A stretch of DNA of 64,000 nucleotides from G963556115 sp963675945. GTDB lineage: Bacteria > Planctomycetota > SZUA-567. The position numbers were made by a program, and so were the translations under genes. The first letter of the stretch is position 1. Each line of letters starts with the position of its first letter. The notes below the pieces were generated by a model. The model did no database searches. It saw only the letters and a program-made list of their open reading frames with translations, and was not told where the DNA came from. The stretch lies in assembly GCA_963675945.1 (NCBI GenBank), contig OY780932.1:2170001-2234000 (forward strand), in the 5' to 3' direction. Positions 33,171 through 41,879 of this stretch are shown piece by piece.

Positions 33171-33734
33171 ATGGAGAATGATAAGGATAAACAGGGGATG
33201 TTCTTCGAAGAATTCATGTTCTTCTTCATGGGCCTGAGAAAGTGTCATTGCCGGCATATGGTCGGTAGGATCAAACGTAAGTACCCAAAAGACTCCCCGG
33301 ATAAGCTTGCTGAACGCCTGGTACAGGCTCAGGCGGCTCTCTCCTTTACCGCCGGAGTACTGGCTAAAGTTCAGTCCGGATTGTCTGCGGGAAATAGTAC
33401 GCTACGGTTGATCGGAATTGCCGGGCGGACAATTATAATCTCGCGGATGCATGTCTCGCTTATTCTTAAAATTGCGCTGATATACGGTAAAGATATTGAT
33501 GCGCAAGAGCGGATACCGGAGATTATTGCGGTTATCGCGGCAACGGTGCCAGCGTTGATCCTGACCGGATCCGGGGCGAATCGCGGTGGTACTGTTGAAG
33601 AAACGGGAATTATAAACTATGCTACCAGTGGTGTTGCCGGCGGGGCGACAGCGTATATTCTCGGGCGGGCGGCGATTATGTATTATAAGCGTCAAGCAAA
33701 AGAGGTAGAAACAAAGACTGCCAAGCAGAAGTAA
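33171..33734 (+). CDS. Helical membrane-associated protein, last gene of the ferrosome-like cluster
   Basis: 187 residues, weak ribosome site. A charged and Phe-rich start (MFFEEFMFFFMGLRKCHCRH) is followed by KYPKDSPDKLAERLVQAQAAL, then helices with hydrophobic faces including IAGRTIIISRMHVSLILKIALIYGKDID near residue 80 and IPEIIAVIAATVPALILTGSG near residue 114, then a Gly-rich hydrophobic segment and a Lys-rich tail. The pattern ...SPDKLA..L...., then I...LIL.IA.IYG.D resembles EcsC/DUF697-type proteins; I hold this loosely. It lies 55 nt after the preceding gene and is closed by a terminator. Confidence 0.6.
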   Translation: MENDKDKQGMFFEEFMFFFMGLRKCHCRHMVGRIKRKYPKDSPDKLAERLVQAQAALSFTAGVLAKVQSGLSAGNSTLRLIGIAGRTIIISRMHVSLILKIALIYGKDIDAQERIPEIIAVIAATVPALILTGSGANRGGTVEETGIINYATSGVAGGATAYILGRAAIMYYKRQAKEVETKTAKQK

Positions 33735-33781
33735 GTGGCGGGCTCGGGTCGGCCTTGGTTGGGTAGTTGTGGTGTTGAAGG

Positions 33782-33812
33782 GGGTAGGGCAGAGTAATTT
33801 GCTCTACCCTTT
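33782..33812 (+). terminator. Terminator of the feo-fez operon
   Basis: GGGTAGGGC/GCTCTACCC (one G-T pair) with a 10-nt loop, followed by TTTAAAATA. Confidence 0.7.
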
Positions 33813-33915
33813 AAAATATAGTATGGCCAGCGATTTTCCGGAGAGTTGATGCTGGTGTAGAGTTTTAGGCTGCGCGTAATCTCGGCTGAGTAGAGCTGGC
33901 ACTGCAGCTTAGGAT

Positions 33916-34926
33916 TCAGACCGAATCACGAATAATAAGCGAACTCGGCAGGATTATATGTTCATACTCCTTGTCGGGATTATCGATACGAGACAGCAGG
34001 AGTTCAACCGCCTTCTGGCCAATCTCGGCTGTCGGCTGCCGGATAACCGATAATGGCGGATCACTGATCTCCTGCCACTCATAGTCATCAAAGGCAATGA
34101 GTGCTACATCTTCTGGAATACGTAGTTTTGCCTTTTTGACATACTTGTAAAAGCCGATAGCAGAGTAGGCGTTGTCAATGACAACTGCATTCACCCCGGT
34201 CTTGCAGATACACTCCGCAGCTCTGTAACCTTCTGCTACATCATCATTTAATCCAAGATTTATAGAATGAATGTACTCCGCTTTCTGGGGGAGGTGGTTC
34301 TTCTCCAAGGCGTCGAGGTAACCCTGTAATCTTTCGAAGTGATTGCTCTGGTATTCGCTGGAGTAGTTGGCACCGATATAGCCGATTTTCGTGTAGCCGC
34401 TGGTGATCAGGTACTGTACGGCTTGCTGCGTTATCTGCTTATTGTCGGTGGAGATATAGTCACAGGCAAACTCTTCGGGCTTATGATCCAAGGCAATAAT
34501 CGGGTAGTTCAGGTTATTCAAAAAATCTATATCGGCGAGGGTAAAGGTGCAGATCATGCCGGCGATCATATTATTATTGTATTTTGAGAAGTTCAGGATG
34601 TCGGTCTGGGGGTTATTATCCGAGAAGCTGAGGACAAGGTTGTAGTTGTTCTTATTCAGTTCGACATAGAGGGCTAGTAGAATCTGGTTAAAAAAAGCGT
34701 TGCCGGTTCTGCTGCCAGTGAGTAACGGGAGTGATACCGAGATATTACGGTTGTCCTTGGTGCGCAAAAGCTGACCGGCGTAGTTTGGTTTATAATTCAA
34801 CTCCTTGATCGCTTCGAGTACCTTCTCCTTGGTCTCTTTTTTAATATATGATAAATTGTTAATCACATTTGAGACGGTGTAGGTGGATACTCCCGCATGC
34901 TTGGCGACATCTTTCATGGTTACCAT
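33916..34926 (-). CDS. LacI family transcriptional repressor
   Basis: 336 residues. N-terminal LacI HTH: MKDVAKHAGVSTYTVSNVIN, hinge-helix region KELNYKPNYAGQLLRTK, then a periplasmic-binding-like sugar domain (AGMICTFTLADI, GYIGANYSSEYQSNHFERLQGY, LIAFDDYEWQEISDPPLSVIRQP and ILPSSLIIRDSV at the end). It is divergent from the sugar ABC/GH31 locus, and two LacI-type operators lie in front of that locus, so it probably represses it until a sugar binds. Confidence 0.92.
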   Translation of the reverse strand: MVTMKDVAKHAGVSTYTVSNVINNLSYIKKETKEKVLEAIKELNYKPNYAGQLLRTKDNRNISVSLPLLTGSRTGNAFFNQILLALYVELNKNNYNLVLSFSDNNPQTDILNFSKYNNNMIAGMICTFTLADIDFLNNLNYPIIALDHKPEEFACDYISTDNKQITQQAVQYLITSGYTKIGYIGANYSSEYQSNHFERLQGYLDALEKNHLPQKAEYIHSINLGLNDDVAEGYRAAECICKTGVNAVVIDNAYSAIGFYKYVKKAKLRIPEDVALIAFDDYEWQEISDPPLSVIRQPTAEIGQKAVELLLSRIDNPDKEYEHIILPSSLIIRDSV

Positions 34927-35052
34927 TTGTTAGATCCCTGATCAGTATCATATGGTTGTATATGACTCTGAATTAACTGTATATATGTTAGTAAAAAAAA
35001 TATACTTAAAAAAGTTGCATAACAAAATACATGAGATATACTACTATATATT

Positions 35053-35070
35053 TATATAATCGATTAGATA
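35053..35070 (+). promoter_or_regulatory. LacI-type operator O1
   Basis: TATATAATCGATTAGATA, palindromic in 16 of 18 positions about a central CG (AATCGATT core), the hallmark of LacI-family sites. Confidence 0.6.
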
Positions 35071-35162
35071 AAAAATTAACCATTTTTATCTATCTTACAG
35101 GAATTTGTTGCGATTTACAAGTGTTTGTGTTGAATGTTGTGTTCCCTTTTTTATTAGAGGGT

Positions 35163-35180
35163 TATATAAACGATTATATA
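35163..35180 (+). promoter_or_regulatory. LacI-type operator O2
   Basis: TATATAAACGATTATATA, palindromic in 16 of 18 positions, 110 bp (centre to centre) from O1, close to the ribosome site (GGAGGAG, about 35188-35194) of the binding-protein gene. Confidence 0.6.
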
Positions 35181-35198
35181 TGGATTCGGAGGAGAGCT

Positions 35199-36206
35199 AT
35201 GAGAGAGAAATTGTCTGTGCTTATTGTGATGTTGTATGTGTGTGCGTTGCTGCTGCTTGGCTGTACAGCGCAAGCTGAGGAAAAATGGCAGCCTGAGAAA
35301 GACTGGGCCAAAGGGATCAAGATTAGGATGTTTGTTGGTGGAGATCCCGGGGATAAGTTCGCTTCGATAATTTACCGAGGAGCACAGCAGGCGCAGCTAG
35401 ATACCGGGTGTGAGGTGGAGTATGTCTTCTCGGGGTGGAGCATTGAGAAGATTACCTCACAGTTCAGGGAAGCGGTAGCGGCTAAGCCGGATGGTATCGT
35501 CATGGTTGGGATTGCTGGCGATGCCGGGAATATGGAGGTGGCTAAGAGCGCGCGGAATGCCGGGATCAAGATGATGTGGATTACTGCTGATGTGAAGAAG
35601 GTGCGCGCAGAACAAGGTGGGGGGTATATCGGAGTTCTGGATCTGACCAAGCAGGGGCGTGATCTGGCAACGGAAGCGCTGGCCAAGCTGGACATCCCTG
35701 AGGGTAAGACCATAGTCGTCTTCGGTGCCTTTGGACAACCGGGGCGGTATTACCGGGAAGAGGGAGCTGCCGCTTGTTTTGAGGAGGCGGGTTATAACGT
35801 AGTGCGTATCAGCGTTGAAGACAACTGGGCGTCTGACCCGAGTGTGGCTATTGCGCCGATCACCGGAGCAGTTCTGTCAAATCCAGATACCAAGCTTATT
35901 GTATTTCCCGGAGGGCAGCTGCTGGGGGCGGTGCCGGTCTATATGCGCGCAATAAATAAACGACCAGGGGAGATATTCTGCATTGGTTTTGATACCAGCT
36001 CCGAGGTTATGAAAGCCTTCAATGACGGCTATGTTCAGTTGACCTCTGATCAGCAGCCTTTTATTCATGGCTATCTTTCCATCTTGAGCCTGTGTCTGCA
36101 GGTGAAGTATCAGCTGGCACCACTGGTGGTGGATACGGGGGCGGGCTTTGTTGATGTGGATAATTATACTGAGGTTGAGGGACTGGCAAGTATGGGCTTG
36201 CGGTAA
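35199..36206 (+). CDS. Sugar ABC transporter substrate-binding lipoprotein (RbsB-like)
   Basis: 335 residues from ATG 35199, preceded by GGAGGAGAG; an in-frame ATG at 35031 is upstream of O2 and has no ribosome site. Lipoprotein signal MREKLSVLIVMLYVCALLLLGC with lipobox LLGC. Then a Peripla_BP_4 fold: IRMFVGGDPGDKFASIIYRGAQQA, VAAKPDGIVMVGIAGD, NAGIKMMWITADV, and FCIGFDTSSEVMKAFNDGYVQLTSDQQPF typical of CUT2 ribose/xylose binding proteins. It captures the sugar for the ATPase and permease genes downstream. Confidence 0.88.
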   Translation: MREKLSVLIVMLYVCALLLLGCTAQAEEKWQPEKDWAKGIKIRMFVGGDPGDKFASIIYRGAQQAQLDTGCEVEYVFSGWSIEKITSQFREAVAAKPDGIVMVGIAGDAGNMEVAKSARNAGIKMMWITADVKKVRAEQGGGYIGVLDLTKQGRDLATEALAKLDIPEGKTIVVFGAFGQPGRYYREEGAAACFEEAGYNVVRISVEDNWASDPSVAIAPITGAVLSNPDTKLIVFPGGQLLGAVPVYMRAINKRPGEIFCIGFDTSSEVMKAFNDGYVQLTSDQQPFIHGYLSILSLCLQVKYQLAPLVVDTGAGFVDVDNYTEVEGLASMGLR

Positions 36207-36245
36207 GTCTATTATAATAATAATGAATTCTTGTGGAGATGTATT

Positions 36246-37394
36246 ATGAGTAGTGTAGATGATGTTGATTGTTTGAATCTTGATTCCATACACTTTTCTG
36301 ATGCAAGGTGGGAGAGGGTCAAGGGGGTATATGAAAAATTATGGGATAGGACTCTGGACAGACCGGTCATTGCTATAACCACCTGCAATCATGAGTCAAA
36401 TCGTGTTAAACCCAAGTATGCGTATGACCTCTTTACCTGTAATTATCCAGCAGAAGCTACGGTTGCTGATATAATCGATAGCTGGGATTATAATTTTTCA
36501 ACCAAACGTTATCTGGGAGATGCATTTCCACAGGACTTTCCGAACTATGGAGCTGGAGTAGGCGCTGCTTTTTTAGGATGTGATATTGTACCTGCGCCAG
36601 AGTCTGAAACGGCTTGGTTTGTAGCGCAGGAAGCAAAAGAGATTGAGGAGTATGAGTTCAAGTTTGATCCGGAGAACAAGTGGCTTACAATTGTTGCTGA
36701 GGTGACACGGGCAGCAAAGAAACGCTGGCAGGGCAAGGTCGTGGTCGGGATGACAGATATTGGCGGGGTGTATGATATTCTCTCTGCTTTCAGACCGTCA
36801 TCAGAGCTTCTGCTTGATCTCTATGATTGTCCGGATGAGGTGAAGGCGGCATCATTTCAGGTAGTGGATGCTTGGAAAGAGATGTTTATGTACTTGAATA
36901 ACATTGCTCAGGAAGATAAGGTGCAAGGGTATACCTGTGTAACGCCGATCTATTCGCAGCAGTCATACTATATACTTCAATCTGATTTTTGTTACATGCT
37001 CAGCCCTGATATGTTTGAAGAATTTATCAAACCGGAATTGTCACTGCTCATAGACTTTCTCGATAATCCATTTTATCATCTCGATGGAGCGGGTCAACTT
37101 GCGCACCTTGATTCGCTTCTGTCAATTGAGAAGCTGAGGGGAATTCAGTGGGTGCCGGGGGCGGGGGCGCCGGATTGCCTGGAGTGGCCTGAAGTATATA
37201 AGAAGATACATGATTCCGGAAAGATACTCCAGTTTTATGGTTCACAGATTGATAGTAAGACCTTTGAGGCGGTCGAAATAATAGCAGATCAGATAGGTTC
37301 AACAGCAGGCATTGTCGCTATCTTTCATGATGTTGACAAAAAGTATGAAGATGAGGCATATGCGTTGTTAGAGAAGTTTGGGGTTGAACCCTAA
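36246..37394 (+). CDS. URO-D-like (uroporphyrinogen decarboxylase family) protein in a sugar operon
   Basis: 382 residues from ATG 36246 (GGAG 7 nt upstream); TTG 36231 is rejected. N-terminus DARWERVKGVYEKLWDRTLDRPVIAI and core elements FPNYGAGVGAAFLG, VVGMTDIGGVYDILSAFR, SDFCYMLSPDMFEEFIKPEL and FYHLDGAGQLAHLDSLLSIEKLRGIQWVPGAG match a URO-D superfamily branch common in carbohydrate loci. The heme-enzyme motif near the N-terminus (RQAGR) is absent. Conserved Asp/His in HLDGAGQLAHLD suggests catalysis, perhaps on a sugar or with a methyl donor. It lies between the binding protein and the ATPase genes, so it probably acts on the imported sugar. Function unknown. Confidence 0.78.
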   Translation: MSSVDDVDCLNLDSIHFSDARWERVKGVYEKLWDRTLDRPVIAITTCNHESNRVKPKYAYDLFTCNYPAEATVADIIDSWDYNFSTKRYLGDAFPQDFPNYGAGVGAAFLGCDIVPAPESETAWFVAQEAKEIEEYEFKFDPENKWLTIVAEVTRAAKKRWQGKVVVGMTDIGGVYDILSAFRPSSELLLDLYDCPDEVKAASFQVVDAWKEMFMYLNNIAQEDKVQGYTCVTPIYSQQSYYILQSDFCYMLSPDMFEEFIKPELSLLIDFLDNPFYHLDGAGQLAHLDSLLSIEKLRGIQWVPGAGAPDCLEWPEVYKKIHDSGKILQFYGSQIDSKTFEAVEIIADQIGSTAGIVAIFHDVDKKYEDEAYALLEKFGVEP

Positions 37395-37431
37395 TCAGTT
37401 TTTTTCAGCAATAATAATATGTTTGAGTATC

Positions 37432-37451
37432 CTGCTCTGAAAATTGAGCAG
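37432..37451 (+). other. Intercistronic hairpin
   Basis: CTGCTC-TGAAAATT-GAGCAG between the URO-D-like and ATPase genes; no T-tract. It may stabilise the upstream mRNA segment, giving more binding protein than transporter. Confidence 0.35.
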
Positions 37452-37486
37452 TGAGAATGTATTGATTTTAATGAATGGAATGATAT

Positions 37487-38257
37487 ATGAAAGTACTAGA
37501 ACTTAAGAAGATAAAAAAATCATTTGGCAGGGTGAACGCGATTTCAGATGTTTCGTTTCATGTCAATGAGGGAGAGGTGCTGGGATTTCTGGGAGATAAC
37601 GGTGCAGGAAAGAGTACTACGATTCGGGTAATCTCTGGAGTACATGCCCCGGATGAGGGAGAGATATTCTTCGGTGAGAAGAAGATGGATGATTGGAATG
37701 TAAATATTGCGCATAACATCGGTATTGAAACGGTATATCAAGATAGAGCGCTGGCAGGTCAGCAGAGCGTGAACGCAAATATCTTTATGGGAAGGGAGAT
37801 TAAGAATCGGTTCGGTTTTATCGATGTTAAAAAACAGCGAGCAGAGACCACACGGCTGATCAATGAGATAGGGTTTACGTCAAAGCTTATTCGGGAGTAC
37901 TCGCCGGTACAGACGCTCTCCGGCGGAGAACGCCAGGGTGTGGCTATTGCCAGGGCGTTGTATTTCAAAGCGAAGCTGGTGCTGCTAGATGAACCGACAA
38001 CCGCACTCTCACTTACCGAGTGCGCTAAGGTGTTCAGACTTATTGAGCATATCAAGAGTGAGGGCTTATCCTGTATCTTTATTACGCACAATATTTATCA
38101 CGCGCATAAAATCTGTGATAGATTTGTGGTCATGGACAGGGGAACTGTTGCTTTTGAGTGTACGCGGGATGAGGTTACCGCGACTGAGTTGATCGATAGA
38201 ATGCAGAATCTGGCTCATACAGGAGTGACAGAGAGAATTATGAGAGGGAAAAAATAA
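37487..38257 (+). CDS. Sugar ABC transporter ATP-binding protein (CUT2, single-domain)
   Basis: 256 residues. Walker A GDNGAGKST, Q-loop ETVYQDRALAG, signature LSGGERQGVAIARAL, Walker B LVLLDEPTTAL and switch IFITHNIYHAH are intact. RERQ-type RbsA proteins have two ATPase domains in ~500 residues; this one has a single domain, as in FrcA-type systems, and should act as a homodimer. Its stop overlaps the permease ATG by one base (TAATG). Confidence 0.92.
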   Translation: MKVLELKKIKKSFGRVNAISDVSFHVNEGEVLGFLGDNGAGKSTTIRVISGVHAPDEGEIFFGEKKMDDWNVNIAHNIGIETVYQDRALAGQQSVNANIFMGREIKNRFGFIDVKKQRAETTRLINEIGFTSKLIREYSPVQTLSGGERQGVAIARALYFKAKLVLLDEPTTALSLTECAKVFRLIEHIKSEGLSCIFITHNIYHAHKICDRFVVMDRGTVAFECTRDEVTATELIDRMQNLAHTGVTERIMRGKK

Positions 38258-39228
38258 TGCAGAAGCCGTTGAATATTTTTATAGCTGAGAACAAAACTGC
38301 GTTTTCATCGTTCGGATTTGCAATTGTCTTATTTTTAATCTTTATTATTGGCAAACCGACAGTATTTTTGAATTCGTCTATCTATATGGCTGTATTTGTG
38401 ATGATGCCGGCATATATATTTCTAGCGTTGGCGCTGGTATTTGTGGTGACCTCGGGCGAAATTGATCTTTCGTTTCCGTCGGTGGTTGGGCTGACGGCGT
38501 GGATATTTGCGTTGGCGGCAAATAACGGCGTGAATTTATTTGTCTGCTTTTTGCTGGCCATGCTGGTCGGCATCGCTGCAGGTGCGCTCAATGGCTTGCT
38601 GGTTACGAAACTGAAGCTGTCGGCATTGGTAACCACTCTGGGGATGAATTTTCTGTATCGCGGTTTGATTAATATCGGGGTACAAGGACATGGTATCGAT
38701 CTTACCGGAACCGATCAGACATTATTTGGCAGGATCTTTACCGGGCGTATTGGCGATGTCTTTCCGGCACAGATGTTATGGGCGGTAGTCTTTGCTGCGT
38801 TCTGCTGGGTGCTCTTCAACCGGCACAGCTTTGGGGCGCAGATCAAATGTATCGGGGATAATAAGGACAGTTCACGTGAAATGGGTATCAATGTGGACAA
38901 TGTCAAGATAATGTCCTTTGTCTTTGTCGGTATTGCCTGTGCGCTTGCCGGGGTGCTGGTGAATCTGGTGAGTATCTCGTTCTACCCGACTACCGGGGAT
39001 GGTTTTATGCTCTTTGTCCTGGCTGCGGTCTTTGTCGGAGGTACTCCTACTTGGGGTGGTGTGGGCACGATAACTGGTGCGTTTATCGGCGCGGCAGTAA
39101 TAAGCTTTCTGGAGACTGGTATCATCTCGTTGGGGCTTACCGGATTCTATACGCAGTTTTTCTATGGTCTGATAATTATTCTGTCACTGATAAGCCACAG
39201 GTTTAACAAGGGCAAGAATCGCTACTAA
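38257..39228 (+). CDS. Sugar ABC transporter permease (CUT2, RbsC-like)
   Basis: 323 residues with about 8-10 membrane helices. Typical CUT2 elements: FVVTSGEIDLSFPSVVGLTA near residue 64, GALNGLLVTKLKLSALVTTLGM near residue 109, the coupling region GDNKDSSREMGINVDNVKI near residue 200, and GGTPTWGGVGTITGAFIGAA near residue 263. Transports the sugar delivered by the lipoprotein at 35199. Confidence 0.92.
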   Translation: MQKPLNIFIAENKTAFSSFGFAIVLFLIFIIGKPTVFLNSSIYMAVFVMMPAYIFLALALVFVVTSGEIDLSFPSVVGLTAWIFALAANNGVNLFVCFLLAMLVGIAAGALNGLLVTKLKLSALVTTLGMNFLYRGLINIGVQGHGIDLTGTDQTLFGRIFTGRIGDVFPAQMLWAVVFAAFCWVLFNRHSFGAQIKCIGDNKDSSREMGINVDNVKIMSFVFVGIACALAGVLVNLVSISFYPTTGDGFMLFVLAAVFVGGTPTWGGVGTITGAFIGAAVISFLETGIISLGLTGFYTQFFYGLIIILSLISHRFNKGKNRY

Positions 39229-39401
39229 TTTAATCAGATAAATTCAAATCAGGCGTGTAGTTTATAGTGTATTCAATTTTCAGTTGTCATAGCAAGTCAG
39301 GAGAAAGCTGCTTATGATAATAATGGGCAAGGGAAGCTAAGACAAAGTTTGGAAATACGCGGTTAGATTTGTATTTGTTGCTGATTGCAGAGGAGAGTTA
39401 T

Positions 39402-41426
39402 ATGGGTGTTTTTTCAGAGAGTAATGGTACGTTGTTTTTTAGTTATCGTGCCCAGAATCTGCGTATTGATGCTTGGGGTGAGGATTCGTTTAGAATTCGC
39501 GCAGCCTTGGGGAGTGCGCTCAAGGATGATGCTGCTATTCCTCAAGCCTTACTTACACCGAGTAAGAAGAAGGCGGATAGCATACAGATAAAGGATGATC
39601 TTGCTGAAATTGTCAACGGCAAGCTCAAAGCGACAATTGATTTTAACATCCCGGCAGAGGATAATACCAATAAGCATAATGGCAGGATAGTGTTTTATAA
39701 CACTGAGACCGGGAAGGTGGTACTGGAAGAGTATCTCTTTCAGACCAAGCTGAATGAGGCTGCTAGAAAAATCTATCCGACCGCTGAAGGCTTACACGAA
39801 CTGTTTGTGCGGTTTAAGTCGGACAGAGAAGAGAAAATATTTGGCTTGGGGCAGCATCATAATCGTATTCTCAATCAAAAAGGCTGTATGCTTGAACTTA
39901 GGCAGCGCAACCGGGATGTGACAATTCCATTCATGCTTTCAAGCAACGGCTATGGTTTCTTATGGAATAATCCAGGAATTGGGCGTTTTAGCTCATCAGT
40001 AGAATCGACAGTATGGGAGGCGAAGGCCGCTTATCAGCTTGATTACTGGATTACGCTGGGGGATACGCCTCAAGCGATACTCGGAAATTATATGCAGGCT
40101 ACAGGCGTTCCGGGGAATATTCCGGAGTGGGCTACAGGGTTCTGGCAGTGTAAATTACGCTATAAATCTCAGGAGGAACTGCTAAACGTCGCGCGGGAGT
40201 ATAGGCAGCGCGGGCTACCGATATCGGTAATTGTCATTGACTATTTTCACTGGTCGGCTCAGGGGGATTGGGATTTTGACCCTGAGTACTGGCCGGATCC
40301 AGAGGCGATGGTGGAGGAACTTGAGAATCTGGGTATCAAGGTGATGGTCTCAGTGTGGCCAACAGTGAGCACCAAGAGCAGGAATTTTGCTGAGATGCGT
40401 GACCGGGGATTTCTTACCCGGGGTAGTGATGGGAATCTCTTTCTCTTTCCCTTTGCGGAAGTGGGAATTGATCCTGAGCAGTATGTGTACTTTTATGATC
40501 CGACAAATCCCGAGGCGCGAGATTATTATTGGGCGCAGGTGAAGCAGAATTATTTTGACCGCAAGATTCAGTGCTACTGGTTGGATGCATGCGAGCCGGA
40601 GACAATTCACGGCAAAACCGAAGAAATGTCGTTATATCAGGGGCCGGGGGTTGCTATTGCCAATGCTTATCCGTTTGTGCATGAGATGGGAATGTATGAA
40701 AATATGCAGAAAGCAGGACTAGAAAACCCGATAAACTTGTGTCGGTCAGCCTGGGCGGGGAGTCAACGCTATGGGGCAGCGGTGTGGAGCGGGGACATTC
40801 CTTCGTCGTTCGGCTCGTTAAAGCGACAGATAAGGTCAGGGTTGAATATGTCGCTGAGTGGAATACCGTGGTGGACGACAGATATTGGTGGCTTCACCGG
40901 AGGTAAAATTGATGATCCAGAGTTTCGGGAGTTAGTCGTAAGGTGGTTTCAGTACGGGGTGTTCTGTCCGTTATTCAGATTGCATGGAGTCAGGATTTCA
41001 AGCAGTAGTAAGATACTGCTGGGGTCGGGGGATGATAACGAGGTCTGGAGTTTTGGTGCCGAGAGCTACGAGATTATTACGAAATATCTGGAATTACGCG
41101 AAAAATTACGTCCGTATATTAGTGCGCAATTCAAACGCTGTGCGCTTGACGGTACGCCGCTAATGCGGCCGTTGTTTTATGATTATCCTGAGGATAAAGC
41201 AGCTTGGAATATTGAGAATGAATTTATGTTTGGGCCGGATTATCTAGTGGCGCCGGTGGAGGAGATTAAGTCTGTACGGCGTAGTGTGTATTTGCCTGAA
41301 GGCGTAAATTGGATAAACGCCTGGACTGGTGAGGAGACAGAGGGTGGGGTGGAAGTTCAGGTTGCAGCGCCGTTGGCGCAGATACCGCTATTCATAAAAA
41401 AAGGGGCGGAAAATCCCTTGAAATAA
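39402..41426 (+). CDS. GH31 family glycoside hydrolase (alpha-glucosidase/alpha-xylosidase type)
   Basis: 674 residues from ATG 39402 with GAGGAGAG upstream; TTG 39369 is rejected. No signal peptide, so cytoplasmic. The N-terminal beta-sandwich leads to the catalytic barrel: IFGLGQHHNRILNQKG, FWQCKLRYKSQEELLNVAREY, VIVIDYFHW, the nucleophile Asp395 in YWLDACEPE and the acid/base Asp465 in WSGDIPSSF, followed by GIPWWTTDIGGF. It should cut an alpha-glycoside that has been imported by the ABC system just upstream. Xylosidase against glucosidase activity cannot be decided. Confidence 0.92.
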   Translation: MGVFSESNGTLFFSYRAQNLRIDAWGEDSFRIRAALGSALKDDAAIPQALLTPSKKKADSIQIKDDLAEIVNGKLKATIDFNIPAEDNTNKHNGRIVFYNTETGKVVLEEYLFQTKLNEAARKIYPTAEGLHELFVRFKSDREEKIFGLGQHHNRILNQKGCMLELRQRNRDVTIPFMLSSNGYGFLWNNPGIGRFSSSVESTVWEAKAAYQLDYWITLGDTPQAILGNYMQATGVPGNIPEWATGFWQCKLRYKSQEELLNVAREYRQRGLPISVIVIDYFHWSAQGDWDFDPEYWPDPEAMVEELENLGIKVMVSVWPTVSTKSRNFAEMRDRGFLTRGSDGNLFLFPFAEVGIDPEQYVYFYDPTNPEARDYYWAQVKQNYFDRKIQCYWLDACEPETIHGKTEEMSLYQGPGVAIANAYPFVHEMGMYENMQKAGLENPINLCRSAWAGSQRYGAAVWSGDIPSSFGSLKRQIRSGLNMSLSGIPWWTTDIGGFTGGKIDDPEFRELVVRWFQYGVFCPLFRLHGVRISSSSKILLGSGDDNEVWSFGAESYEIITKYLELREKLRPYISAQFKRCALDGTPLMRPLFYDYPEDKAAWNIENEFMFGPDYLVAPVEEIKSVRRSVYLPEGVNWINAWTGEETEGGVEVQVAAPLAQIPLFIKKGAENPLK

Positions 41427-41429
41427 TTT

Positions 41430-41879
41430 TTTTCGCGGGGTACTTCAGCGGTAATACTGCTACTGCTAATTAATGAGCATCGTGGACAGTATAGGCGTAA
41501 GGTAATATATGGTCAATATCGTGAGAGTATAAAAGAGATAATTCAGCGGTTATGCAGTTACAAGGGAGTTGATATTATAGAGGGGCATATGATGAGCGAT
41601 CACGTGCACCTGTTGTTAAGTATTCCACCAAAGTTCAGTGTGGCTCAATTTATGGGGTATCTTAAAGGCAAGAGTGCGCTTATGATATTCGATAAACATG
41701 CAAATTTAAAGTATAAGTTTGGTAACAGGCATTTTTGGGCAGAAGGTTATTATGTAAGTACGGTGGGTTTTAATGAAGCTACGGTGAAGAAGTATATCCG
41801 TGAGCAGGAGAGTCGAGATATAGCTTTAGATAAATTGAGTGTGAAAGAGTTTGAAGACCCTTTTAAGGGTGGCAAGTAA
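41430..41879 (+). pseudogene. IS200-type TnpA transposase, 5'-truncated
   Basis: A frame continuous from just after the GH31 stop to 41879 encodes a Y1/HUH transposase: HRGQYRRKVIYGQYRESIKEI, then SDHVHLLLSIPPK with the HUH motif (HVH), YLKGKSALMIFDKHANLKYK, RHFWAEGYYVSTVG and the catalytic Tyr in VKKYIREQE. The normal first ~20-25 residues (ending ..FTPKYRRK) are replaced by unrelated sequence and there is no ribosome site. The first ATG (41589) would skip the conserved N-terminal strand. Probably inactive. Confidence 0.75.

Noticed and set aside
22757..33734. Magnetosome island
   Set aside because: No mamK, mamA, mamB/M cation diffusion or mms genes; the P-type ATPases fit the ferrosome idea better.
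22757..33734. Encapsulin or ferritin iron storage
   Set aside because: No HK97-fold shell protein, ferritin or bacterioferritin sequence is present.
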